Shown here: positions 38,870-50,710 of the stretch, piece by piece
How positions within the stretch are numbered: position 1 is the stretch's first letter
Layout: each line of letters starts with the position of its first letter
Source: Apus apus
Taxonomy: Eukaryota > Chordata > Aves > Apodiformes > Apodidae
Direction of reading: 5' to 3'
Length of the DNA stretch: 64,000 nt
Assembly: GCF_020740795.1 (NCBI RefSeq)
Contig: NC_067301.1
Coordinates: 1,364,001-1,428,000, forward strand
The notes under the pieces: generated by a model
What the model was told of the DNA's origin: nothing
Database searches by the model: none
Seen by the model: only the letters and a program-made list of their open reading frames with translations
Made by a program: the position numbers and the translations under genes

Positions 38870-39400
38870 CGAATCAATTAATGCGAGTTCTTCCTAACTT
38901 CCATGCAAGCTTTGCCTTCAATTAGCATGATCTCACTGAACCCTCTTGTGTAGGCCTGGAGCAAAAGCAATGGAAACTTTCTCCCTTCTTGTTTTAATCT
39001 TTCACCAAGTCCTGACTTTCGCCTCCAGCCCGTCTAATTGAAACTAATCTTCGCGGGCGAGGCCTGTCTCTTTCCCTTAATCCCTCTCTAAGGAAGCTCA
39101 CATGGTCCCAATTACAGCCACACCGGCCCCTTTTATTCCCCTCCTCGTCTCCTTCTGCCAGTTTCATTTTTTGAAAGTTTGCATTATTAACTCCATGCTT
39201 GCGAGTTCCTGTCTGTCACGGGGGCCTAGAGATGTTATCACTGGTTGCCGATGGATAAGGTTACCATGAAAGCATTTTATGGATTACATTTTGCAAAAAG
39301 GCGATAGAGGCCACGATAGCCAGCACAGTGGCGAGCTTTATGGCAGTTTATATCTGCAATAAATGAGAGGCCAAGGAAGTGTTTATCTTGGACTTAAGTG
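38870..39400. promoter_or_regulatory. Candidate conserved non-coding element, the longest in the window
   Basis: About 530 bp of unique sequence contain AATCAATTAATGCGAG, TTCAATTAGCATGATC, GTCTAATTGAAACTAATC, CCCAATTACAGCC, GCATTATTAACTCC, GTTATCACTGG, GGATAAGG and ATGGATTACATTTTGC. CpG-containing words such as AATGCGAG, CTTCGCGGGCGAGG, CACGGGGGCC, GTTGCCGATGG, AGGCGATAG, CACGATAG and GTGGCGAGC persist throughout. High CpG retention outside a CpG island, homeodomain and GATA cores, and the absence of repeats together make it the best enhancer candidate in the gene-free part. A 66-codon frame at 39379-39579 is not protein-like. Confidence 0.45.
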
Positions 39401-42400
39401 TATACCTGCTTAGTTATCTGGAGGCAGGGACAATAACAGCTAAGAAAAGGTTCGCTAACGTTTACTACAAGAGTTTCACAGAGATGCTTATGAGATGGGT
39501 TGCTACCCTGGGAGGAAGGCAGGCCAGAGACACCACCAAGGAGCTCAGCAGAAGAATGTGTTTAACATTACAGAGTTAATGAGGTTATATGAAGGCAAAG
39601 ATAGCACTCCCTGGTTCCCAAGCTGGCTCCTAATCCCAAATCATAGCCTAGCCCACTAAGATTGAAGCTCAAACAATTTATTCAAAATAGACAATTTTAT
39701 TTCTCTTCCTTTTTCCCCTACTTCCTCCTCACAACTTGCTGAGTTCCAGGCAATAGCTTCTGTGTTCCTCCAGTGCCATGATTCATTGCTTGCTTACACA
39801 GTTTCTGGTTCAAAGCTAGGTGCATAAATGAACCACAGTGGTTGCTCCCCTAAAAATGCTCATTTGAACTTCTCTGTTGCAGACCTGAGGAAGGTTGCTC
39901 AGCATCACCACAACCTCCCTCCTTTCCATCCCCAAAGTTCACTCTGGATTTCTTTAAGCATGAGCACACACATCCCAAAATGACCCTACCAGCCTCATCT
40001 TCCTTCTCAAGCAGGACAGCAGACCTCCAAGAGAAGAGTCTTCCTCCACAGCACTGGCAGTGCAGATGGCACCAGCCCCAGGCTGGCTGAGGGCAGGCAG
40101 ATGAAGGGAGGACATGTGCAACCACATTAAACACGAGCTACAGCCTCAATCACCACCAGTGGTTCCATGACTTAGGCCATAAGCAACCAAACCCACCAAC
40201 CCCTGCCAGTAACCAGAAGCTGGAGCAGATCCATCACCAAAAAACAGCCCAACTCTAGAACCACAAACCTGCCCACTTCCCATTCAAGGTGGTTGGTACT
40301 CAAAGTCTCACCTTTCTGTAGCAGAGGAACCCAGCACCACAACCATCTAGAACATTCTATTGCCTAAATAAAGCAGTGCTTTCTCATACTGTTTCCTTTC
40401 CTTTTGGAGACAAAGAATCACACGTGGCAGATGTGAAGGACGCCTTTCCAAGGAGAAGTAACACCACAGCTTTGGGCACCAGCTCAGCTATTCTAGCCTG
40501 GACATCCAGCTAGGATTCCTTTACAGCTCACAGTTCCTTGTTCTCAGTCACCTGAGTCAAGGTACCTAAATTACAAGGTACTTTTATATGGTCCCAGAAG
40601 GAGTAAATGCTGAAGGAGTTCTGGATTTTAGCTCTCTTTCCTTTTTTTTCAAGAAAATCTCAAAATATGGAAAACAATTATCTGAGTAAATGTGCCAAAA
40701 ACTAGAAATCTAGATAAAACACCTTTTCACATCTGTCAATCAAAATGTCTTTTCTATAATTCAAAGCATTTCAATTTTGAACACTTTTAATATCTAAGTA
40801 TCTTTACTTCAGTTCACTAAACTCTGAAAGCAAAAATTCATTTAAACCAGAAAGATGACAATGGCATTTTTTGAAACGCAATTTTTAAAAATTGACATTT
40901 TAAAATGTCAAAGTAACATATTTTGACAAACTCAAAGCATTTTTCCAAAACACAATCCAAGTCAAGAATTTGTCAGAAACCTTTCCCACAAGGAAAACTG
41001 GCATTTTTAGGAAGAAATAATTACTTGCACATCTGGAGAATGAATTCTTGGCCAACAGTAACTCATGAACTGTGGTCCAGTTAGCAGCAGTTCCACCTGT
41101 AGAACTGTAGCAGACTCAGATCCTAAAGGAATCAAGCAGAGAGCAGACACTACAGCTATTTCAGTTACTCTTGTGTGAAGCCTGCTCACCCTTTGGCTTC
41201 AAGTGCTCCTAATCTCTCTTTATAATGGCAATACAATATGTGCTTTTCTCCAGTGTCTTTTTCAGCATGGAATTCTTCATGACTCATTTGTCATTATTTC
41301 AGTGTCTTTCATAAGACACTTTTAATAAGTGCCTGAAAATCTCACTCTTCATTAACAAAAATGTTTCTGCCTTCTATAGTTGAGAACCAAGATTGAAAAC
41401 CCCTTCCCCCCAAGTTTAGAATGAGAAGTTGGTAAATAATGAAATAATTGAGCTTGGTTTAAGTCTAGCAGTAGTCTGGTGCAGTATTTTCAAAGTTTGT
41501 ACTACTAATACAGATCTTATAAAGAGAAAATATTTCAATACACACATACATGTGTATGCATGATGTGATCCTTGCTGTCTCTTTTCTTCCTCCTGACAGA
41601 TTATATTGTCTTTGAATACATTTAAGTCCACCTCCTTTTTGGCCTAGAAAGCACAGTCAGCAAGAAACTTCACATTGCAAACTCTGATTTGAATTTTGAA
41701 TTTTTCACATGTGAGCTGAGAAGTGAAAACTCATAGCACAACATCATACATTTTATGGCACAGCAAGAATGGGTCATTCTTTTCCTTTGCTTGTGATATT
41801 TATGAGGACTTAGAGGATGATTAACTGAGGGGGATGGTGGAAATGAATCCTTCTAAACAGTGAAGCTTTGGATTCTCCAACCAAATGAATGGCTTTTATT
41901 CCAGATTTATGACCTTCTCACAGCCTGGCTGTGATGAGTAATGACCTATCTTCACACTATTAAAGAATTTATTATGACTATTTATCATCAAAGTAAGGTA
42001 ACAAGATTTGAAGAGGTACACAATAATGCTAGGAGAGCAGCCAGCATTGTCTTAGCTGTTAACTTGCCCAAATATCATACAGCTCAAGTGGGACTACCAA
42101 AGGAGAGTGTCTCCTTCTGAGCACAGGCTCAGAGGGGAAAGTACTATGGGAGAGAGTGTGACTGGACAGGAGAAAGTCTAGAGTCCAAAGAAAATGAACC
42201 CCTCTAATGGCTGAATAAATGAGCCCCCGTAGATGTTGGCCACAACATAAAGAACTTTCAAAAAACAGAAATGGTGATGCTGAGTACTCTGGATCCAAGG
42301 GATGCTCTCTAAGGATGACCCAGGAGCCATAAGAGATCCCTCATACCACCAACTCTGAATTGTCCAGTTTCCAGCTGTAAAACTATCAGAACTACAGCTG

Positions 42401-42649
42401 CCTTCAAGACTTCACTGACCTCAGTGCTGCAGCCAGAAAGTCTTATAGAGGAGTTTCAGTATGTGCTCCATATTTGAGCTAACTGCTGAAAATACCACTC
42501 CTAAAAGAAACATAGTCCAGCAGAGCAAGACATCTCCTTACAAGAGACTACAGCCCTTCCTGCTCAATGAGCTCTCCTCCTTGCAGTGGGCTCTCCCTGT
42601 GGAATCAGGAGCAATAATGGATTGCCTCCAGAGCCTCGTGTAAGTGAGA
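39401..42649. other. Intergenic, no gene recognised
   Basis: No coding exon is supported. About 40640-41000 is very AT-rich and includes a perfect 20-bp palindrome at 40892-40911. Nothing else is recognised. Confidence 0.5.
40892..40911. repeat. Perfect 20-bp palindrome
   Basis: TTGACATTTTAAAATGTCAA is its own reverse complement with no spacer. It sits in a low-GC patch and may be chance, though a perfect 20-mer palindrome is uncommon. Confidence 0.85.
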
Positions 42650-42845
42650 TCAGGCTGTTCCACTTTTGAAGCAGGCTGTCAGTAAATGTCATCTTTTATT
42701 TTGCTTCCGAAAGGCAAATACGGCAACACACACTTTGTTAGCAGGCCAAAAGAATTATAACTGTATTTTGCTGAAAGCAATGTTGATTTGGATTTAGCCT
42801 AACGCTGCTTGTAAAACTGAATTACACTGAATTTGTTCTAAACAG
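42650..42845. promoter_or_regulatory. Candidate conserved non-coding element
   Basis: Unique AT-rich sequence with GTCATCTTTTATTTTGC, GCAAATACGGCAAC, AGAATTATAACTG, TTGATTTGGATTTAGCC and TAACGCTGC. Two CpGs are kept within words resembling binding sites. The evidence is weak and motif-based. Confidence 0.25.
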
Positions 42846-44409
42846 CTGTGACGTGAGGATCTTTACACACACACTCTGCTGGCTGCAGTAAAACTGCAGT
42901 TGATGCTGAGGGAAAGGCAGCTCCTCTCCAAAGCACAGTCTCTATCCAGGCCTCAGGAGCCAGTGAACTAAGTGAGCAGGGAGAATTCATAGGGAATCTG
43001 GCTTCTAGATAGCTGTAGCTGATCCAGGACCAGATCAATCACAGAGACACAGAGTAGAACCTGCATGGGTCCCTGGAATCTCATTCAGCCTCTGGCCAAC
43101 AGATCCTAGAACCAAGACATGACATTGAGTTCCATAACACTTTCATTCCCCTGACACAAGAAGGTGGCACTACTGGCCCACAGGCCTAGGAGCACCACAC
43201 AAGCTCTAGGCAATAAGCCTGTAAGAGGGTGCAAAGCCCTAAGACAGTGGGCACCTCGGAAGCAAATACAGTAGTTGGAATTTAAAGAGAAAGTCAGCAG
43301 GGCTGGACTAGACTCAAACATCTGATACCAGTGGAGAGACATCCACTTGCTGAAGGCTTACACATCTTTCCAACTAAGTGTAACTGAGCAGGATTGCAAG
43401 AGGCAGATGCAAGATGTTTGCAGGATTCAAGACAATGCCCAAGTATTGACATGGCACCCTTCTGGACTGCTATCACAGAGCACCAGGGACACGTTAGGGA
43501 ACTTCCTCCTGATCCACATCTTGCATGGATGCTCAGTTTTTTCTAGCAACAATGAAGACCAAGTGTATATTTAAGAACTAGTACTTCCTCTCTCCAGAGA
43601 GCTCTGCCATGGAGGCAAGGAAGGTTCATGCTTTAAGGGCTCAGATCAAAGACTGCTGATAGCTCATTACATTCTGATGGAGTTTAGATCAGGTCTAACA
43701 TCTGAGGCAGTGGTTCCTCACTTTCTACAATGTATTTTTATTCCATAATCCATGAAGCTCCAGGAAATTTCACAGGGTCAAAACCCACTCTGAGCCAGAG
43801 TCTACTTCCAGGCTAGCATCCCAAGGCTGCCAGCTTTGTGCTTCCTTGGTCACAGTGTCTTGGCTGTTCTCACTAAGCTGCTGTGCCCACCTCTGGTGCT
43901 TCTTGCTTCTGCTTCAGGAAAACAGGCCTAGTTGCTTGGCAGAGCTAGATCCAGTTTAACCATGCAGGTGGAAGAGAGGGGGTAACTAATAAAACAATGA
44001 TTGTTTCTGTGTGTTCCCAGAACACAACAACCATCACAACCCCAATATACCAATGCCAAGCTGCAAGTTCCCAAACCCCATCTGCAGCAATCATTAAATA
44101 AACTCTTAACGGTGTCTTCTGTAGCTTTTAATAGACTAGAGTACTTATACTGTCAGCTTTTACTGGGCAAGATGTAATTTTCCAATAAACACGACCTCTT
44201 CCAAAAAGCAGCACTTTCTGAACTTTCTCCAGAATCCAAAGGTTTTGGCTGCAGCTGCAGCAATGGGAATCAAATTATAAAAACAAAATCCCTCCTTTCA
44301 CTCCATGCTCTCAAATGTTTTTCCAGGGCTGAAATGAGAGGCGCACTCACTATTTGTTTCTGCTTCTGTTGGCTTTTAAAAGCACAAGAGGGTAAAGGAG
44401 CTGGATGGC
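42846..44409. other. Intergenic, no gene recognised
   Basis: No coding exon is supported; overlapping frames on both strands near 42838-43574 show no domain. No named repeat is seen. Confidence 0.5.
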
Positions 44410-44640
44410 TGTAACTTTCACAGCTTGCTTATGTACACAGTGCTATAACCTTTGTGTCTTGCTGTGAGCAGCTGCACTGCAATTGTATTAGTCTGACTGA
44501 CTGTAAACTGTGTGGTAATATGTAAAACATATTGTGAGTGATGATGACTAATTGGAGAACATCTTGTGAGACACTCTAAACGTGTGTAAAACGTCATCCA
44601 GCTGTAAGCTGTGTTCTGTCCTGACTGGCTCTGTATTGCT
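44410..44640. promoter_or_regulatory. Candidate conserved non-coding element
   Basis: The block carries GCAATTGTATTAGTCTGAC, GTGTGGTAATATG, TGATGATGACTAATTGG and the CpG-containing words TAAACGTGTG and AAAACGTCATCC, the last including a CRE-like ACGTCA. It is unique and non-coding. The call rests on motif density only. Confidence 0.25.
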
Positions 44641-47600
44641 TTACAGGGCTTCAGGACTCACCAGCAACTTCACAGATCAACAGCATAAGAATTTCCAGCT
44701 TCCACCAATTTAGTAATTGATAATTGATCAGTGAAACTTAGGGATGAAATTCTGGTTTCCTAGTAGTCATTTAGAGCACCCTGGCTAGAGCAGACTGTTA
44801 GTCAGTGGGGAACTAGGATAAACCAGCCACCCTTTAAAAAAATAAAAAAAGGACACATCAAAAAATAAACTACCCCCAGCCATCATATTCTAAAATCTTG
44901 TCCTTGGTTTTAGTGCTCACAGGGGGACTGAACTCTGCTAGCAAACTGTCATACACCTGGCATTGGCATTCATTACTGCAAATGCCAGAGACAGGGGGAG
45001 ATGGCATCTGATTTGAAAAGCCAGCAGATTCTACATTTAAAAGAGAGAAGCTGCATATCAGGAGAAGTGTGTTAGCTGTCTGTTCCAGCAACCAAGACTT
45101 GATGTCACTGAAATACTAGGTTTGCTGACCACTGGCCAGGCACACTGCTCTACATAAAACACTCTCTTCCAGCTCATGTGGCAGGGAAGGTATTCCCCAA
45201 CTCAGAAAGCAATTCAGTATTTATCTGTAAGAGCCTTTCTCTGCAGGTGATAAAGCCAAGTACATTTTGCAGGGGATTTCAGATTAAATCTCTAACATGT
45301 CTTTAAAATTACAGATTTCATGCATAAAAGGACTAACTGGTGTATAGCAGTGAAATGGTACCTTTTAATGGACACAGAAAGTGGATCAGATCTTTTCTTA
45401 AAACACTACTATGCAACATACTTTGGAAGCAAATATCTTACACCTACAAATAGGAGATTAACTAGACAGGCCCGGAAGAACTATGCCAGTTTTAATGAGA
45501 AGTTTGCCTTATAAAAGCAGAGCTGGCCCATTGTGCTGACCCTGCTTGCCTATGGGACATGGAAACAGCAACTGCCATGCAATGTGCCCAGGACTGGAGC
45601 ACACTGTAGGCAAAGAGTAACAGATTTGTTATAATTACAGTGTTAAAACGTTGAATAGAGAAGCTCCTACACACACAGTAATGAAAGCTGAAATCATGTA
45701 GGATTCCACAGAAATTGGGAAGTCCTCATTAAAGCAGAGCGAGTGGCACGTAAAGGAGGCTCCTTGAGACTGTACAGTAATGTCTCCAGACAGTTGTGCT
45801 GCAGATGCCCTATCCCTTCACAGCAGAACATGCATTGAAAACCCTTCAGCAACAGATCCCTGACAATGTCTCCCATTGTTCTCTTTAGCTCACACTGGAC
45901 CAAAACAATAGGTTGGTTGTAGTCCCAATAAGCTGGAACATATCTGCTATCTGGTACGCAGGCAACGGGGAGGTTAGCTAAGGGTAAAAATAATTCTGTC
46001 CTCCTTGGTGCTGAAAACCCTTTCATTTGTACTGATATTCAAGGCCCTAATTTAAACAGGGACCATCTCTTCCTGAACGCATCTGACTGGCAGCACGGGA
46101 TAGAATTTCAGCTGTATGGTCTAGCTTGTCCATTACACATTTAAACACTGTCAAGACAATGCTAATAAACCTCACCATGACCACTGCACCCTAGGGATCA
46201 GAACGAGCTACCCTGAAAGCCACAGAGTTTTTGGAGATGACCAGTAATTAGCAGTGGAGTTTGGTTTCCTGCCCCAGCCCATGGGTGCAGGCAGGGCCCA
46301 CGGGAGCCTCTGCAAGAGGCTGGAGTGCTGCTGACGGCCCCTCGGCAGGCAGTGTGTGCCTCAGGTGGAGCAGCAGCCACCGAGCACAGCAGCCTGCCAG
46401 TGACCTGCTCTTCACCTCCACCGCTGCTGCTCTAACAGAGCCGTTTTGTTCCTCCCCGGAGTGGAGGGCGTCCAAACAGCAAATGTTCAGCGAGGGCAGG
46501 AAGAGCGTTTGAAGCAAATTCTTGCAGAAATAAATGTGAATTTACTTAACTTACCATGTCTCCTGCTTTTCCCCTCAGCCCCCCTTTTCCTTCCTACTGC
46601 TGTTCCTCAATAGCATCCCTCTACTTTCCAAGTCATCCTTCACACTCACCACTGTGTACCTCTCTCCCTTTTGCCACCCACTGCCCGGCTCTTTATTTTC
46701 TTTTTCTAATTTCTTTCCCCTCCCTCCATCTCAGCACAGACTTCTTTCCAGGTGAGAATATTTTACTCAGTGATTATTTAAAAAAAAATAAAATTGAAAA
46801 AGAACTAACTCTGGCTGATTTTAGCTCCTCAAAAGTAAAACACTCACATAAACCAGTCAAGCAAAAGAGCTGGGGCACCAGAAGAACCAAACCTGCACAG
46901 AAATGTTTGTTTCCTGTGTCCTTTCCTCTAAGTGGATCTGAGGCTTTGTCAGCCCCACAGATTCTGTCAGGAGTTTTGGCATGTCTGTGTTTCCATGCTA
47001 ATTAAGTTTCCCTTTATAACAAGTTTCTACCACTCATGTCATGGACCACAGCTTGAACACCAGAAACACAAAGCTTTAACATCCAAAATTTCAAACAATA
47101 ACTTTCAACAATAATCTTCTGTTTTTAAGCCAATCTCATCATTCTAGAGCTAAGTCCATTTTCAAGACTCCTTGGTGGACAATGATTTTCATGTTTAACA
47201 TGCCAATCCTACAGAATACCAAACTCCAAAAGCCAGATATCCATATCTCCTAGACACAGTGAGTGAAACTCAATGGGTCAGTTCCTGCTGTAAAGGTTTA
47301 GGAGAGAAAGGAGAAGAGTCAGTCAGCAAAGAGTCAAGTGAAGGAAGCACTTTGGTCCATGTGCTGAATGTAGCAGGAACTTTCTGTGCTGGGGCTGTAA
47401 AGTCTCCAGGAAGAGAAAAGCATGAGATCTCGAATATCCACCCTCTGGAGAAGAGCAGGGAGATGAAGCACACAAGAGAAAAGCTGGCAAAGTGCTTTTC
47501 TGTCCTTCACGATGTCCTGCACACAGCATCCACATTCACACACAACCCAGGTAGCAGTCAGACTAAAAAGACAGTTAACAACCATGCTGCTGTGGGGGGC

Positions 47601-50389
47601 CAAGAAAACAAGTTTCCTTTTCTGTTTCTCCAGCTCTCTTTTTTTGGAATGATCCAACCTTCTCCACTCATTCATCCTCCATCCTGCCATGGTTCAAACA
47701 CATGAACATAAGTAACTCCCTTCCCTTCATAATAGTTTCACCACCTCCATCTTGCTGATCTAAATTTCTCTACAAGAATGGGCACAGAAGAAAAGTTTTG
47801 TAAAACAGAAGTAATCCCAGCAGACCAATGAAGAGGATCTGTTCCCTGCTTGCAACCTGCCAACACAATTCCCAGCACTGATGTTTGCTCCATGTGGTAG
47901 CAACTAACACCAGGTGCCTTTGCTACCCACTGAGTGCCTGGGAAGAGTTAAATAATCTCCTGTTCAAGCTCACAAAGCTCTTTTGCAGAGCAGCTATGTG
48001 CAGAATAAGATGCAGGTTGCCATTAAGTATGTTATATTAATATATTTGGTATTAAATTTTAATATAGTGATTATAGAGGAGAAAAATTATACTTCAGATT
48101 AGGAAGGCATTAAAAAGTTTGACAAAAAACGCTTCATTTTTAAAGAAACATTTATCAGGTAGCTCACAGGACATTGTTTATTCATAGCACTTGGGCAGGA
48201 TGTTCAGAATCAGGGAACCCTCCCCAAAATAAGAACAGGAGATTCAGCAATACCTCCACTTCTGCTCATCTTAACAAACTGGCCTAGAAGTATGTTTCCA
48301 AACCCAAAAAGGCACCTAACTCAAATGGCTTCATCATCCATTCCACACAGTGTATCAGCTGTCAGTCAAAACCAGTGAGTCTATTGACTAGGGATTCTCT
48401 TTAAATCAATTCAGATACTAAAGAAAAACAAACAAACAAAAAACCACAACCACCTTCTTTTGCCAAATCCTTTGCAACCCCAACACAAGCCAGGATTCAG
48501 CTGGATCCCAGACTCACAGCTCGCCTGCCTCCATAGAGATTTTAATGGTGTCCAGTTCTCCTCCAGACTACCTGGAAGCCTTCATATTTTCCAAAGGGAG
48601 GAGTTGATATGATTGCACTGGGACAGCATTGGAACCATTGATCCCAGAGACTCAGGTTCTCCAGCAGCAGAAGGAACAAAGAAGCTAGTGTTTTCTGGGA
48701 ATGAGATGGAAGAAAAATAATTTTGGCTGAACCAGCACTTTCCAGTGAAAACCCTTTTTGTCAGAGAATTCCCAACTAAGTCTACTGACAGGAAAAATAT
48801 AAATATCTTGTCCCATTGCTCTGAATCATCCTGACTGCCCTGTCCTGACCCAGAACACAGCTGATCAAGGAGTATTACAAGGAAGTTCCTTCCCTTCAAT
48901 GCCTCATGGCAGCAGCAGCAGAACAAACTGTTTCTAAGTAAACCTCATTGCAAAACCGTTTCTGCGAAATTTATCAGCAGAAGCAGAAAATTTTGATTTT
49001 CTTTTGAAATTATTTCTTCAGTTTTGTATTATGCAACATGAAGAAATAAAGATGAAACTGGAATGAAACAGGGTTTTTGTGCAACAGGATCACAAAAACA
49101 GAAATATCTATAGATGGAATTTAAATAGTTTTTATTTCACAAAGTTTTCACTACCTTTTCCTTTACTCTAATTGCAAACAGAAAAGACTGAGAATTTATT
49201 GAAGGGACAAGTTCAAGCTCTGGCCTCCTTATGCACACAGACATTTATAAAAGACAGAAATTAATATTTAGTGTTAATTGTCAATAGCTGCCTTGCTGCT
49301 TTAACTTGTTTCCTTCAGGTGCACCTTGAGATACATCAAACAAACACAGAGCCAGCAGAGAGCCTGAATAAGCTAGTGTCTCTGGACTTTCATTAGCAGA
49401 AAAGCCACAGTTAATTTCCTAAAGAAAAAAGGAAATTGAAGGGTTGGTTTTAATCTTGTCCTGGACTGAGTGAATCCAAGAGTTGGAGCAAATGGTATCC
49501 CCGTAAATCTAACAGCAGCCACAGTGAAACATTATCCTGTGCCTTTTTTAGGAAGTACTTAGTGTAAGAAGTAGCAGAAATGGTTAGTGGAAACAGACCC
49601 TTCCCTCAGTGCTGCAGCCATTGCTTGATGCTGTGACCCTACCAGATGTGGCCATTTCAGAGGCAGCACCAGGGCCAGATAAGGACCCTCACCATGGAAT
49701 TAATCAGTTCCCATTTTCTTAACCCCTCACGTGCCTGTGGAGGGTCTGTGCAGTGCCTAAAGATTTCTGGGGCCATTCAGGGCTGAGTAAGACAGGGTCA
49801 AACCTCAAAATTCTGGTTTCTTTCAAAGTCACATGTAGTGATTTCTGGACTTTGGCAACTCAGTCCAGCATCGCCGCAGGCAGGGTTAGTGTGCCAGTCA
49901 GGTCTCCATGTGACCAACTCACTTCCCACCTGTTCCTGCAGATCCTGCTTATGCCAATGCCTGCACTAGTCAGGAATTGTTCGGGATACAGAGCAGCACT
50001 GATATCTGACTGTTGTCATTCATGGATGGAGAGGGGAAGGAAGATTCTGCCTCTGCAGGAAGAGGCAGGCTTGCACAGTGGATGTGGTGGATGACTAAAC
50101 TGGAAAACAAAGGGATGTCCTTGAATTGAAAGGGGAGAAACTGAAACAAAAGCTTGGGAAGGGCCCCAAGAGAGCAGAAATGCACCTTTTGGGTAGTAAA
50201 AGGAAGCACAGGTATCTAATCTCACTAGTAACTGGCAGGAAAACTACTGGGCTCTCTCTGCCCACCTGTGCCTGAGCAACATTATTTCAAGCTTCCTCAA
50301 GTTGTGTTTTTTATTTAATTTTCCAGTGAACACACTCTTTTATCATCCAGAACCGTGAAAGTAAATTAAGAAGAAATGGTTTTCTTTCA
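44641..50389. other. Intergenic, no gene recognised
   Basis: No coding exon is supported. Frames of 110-149 codons (45694-46026 minus, 46556-47005 plus, 47259-47705 plus, 48582-48926 minus) have low-complexity or unremarkable translations and no domain. About 46260-46510 is locally more GC-rich. About 48030-48070 is an A/T tract. A CAAACAAACAAA patch lies near 48428. Confidence 0.5.
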
Positions 50390-50710
50390 ATTAGACTCAC
50401 AGTTGCTTTGAGTAACTGCCTATAATTCTATTTAATGAAAAAATAAAATCATTATTCCAGTTCTCCCTGTGCCCTGTGACAAGCACACAGACGGGCCCCA
50501 TTAGCAAGCACTGTAGATGCACTTAATTAGAAAAATATTTTGTTTTCTCCAATTCTTAAAAAAGGAGAGAGGGGGGAAAAAAAGAAGCAAAAAGAAACCT
50601 CTAGGCACAATATTAATCTAACCAGTTACCTGGTGCTTAATAAGTTATAAACTAAAGGCATCTATCAATCTATAATTTGGTTTTCCCTTTGATCTGTTAC
50701 AGCATTTGGT
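50390..50710. promoter_or_regulatory. Candidate conserved non-coding element
   Basis: This unique block has CTATTTAATG, AAATCATTATTCC, CCATTAGCAAGC, CTTAATTAGAAAAATATTTTG-like words, ATATTAATCTAACC, GGTGCTTAATAAG and CTATCAATCTATAATTTGG. The density of homeodomain cores over about 300 bp suggests regulatory DNA. A purine-rich patch (50564-50600) interrupts it. Confidence 0.3.

Noticed and set aside
39379-39579. 66-codon frame in the enhancer-like block as a coding exon
   Set aside because: No family resemblance and no splice sites flanking it; better explained as non-coding regulatory DNA.
45694-46026. 110-codon minus-strand frame with several cysteines
   Set aside because: The cysteines do not form a spaced zinc-finger or other known pattern, and no exon borders fit.
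46556-47005. 149-codon frame starting with a serine/proline/phenylalanine-rich stretch
   Set aside because: The start is a pyrimidine-rich low-complexity tract (about 46560-46750) translated by chance; the remainder lacks features.
47259-47705. 148-codon plus-strand frame overlapped by three minus-strand frames
   Set aside because: Open on both strands without domain features, indicating a locally stop-poor composition.
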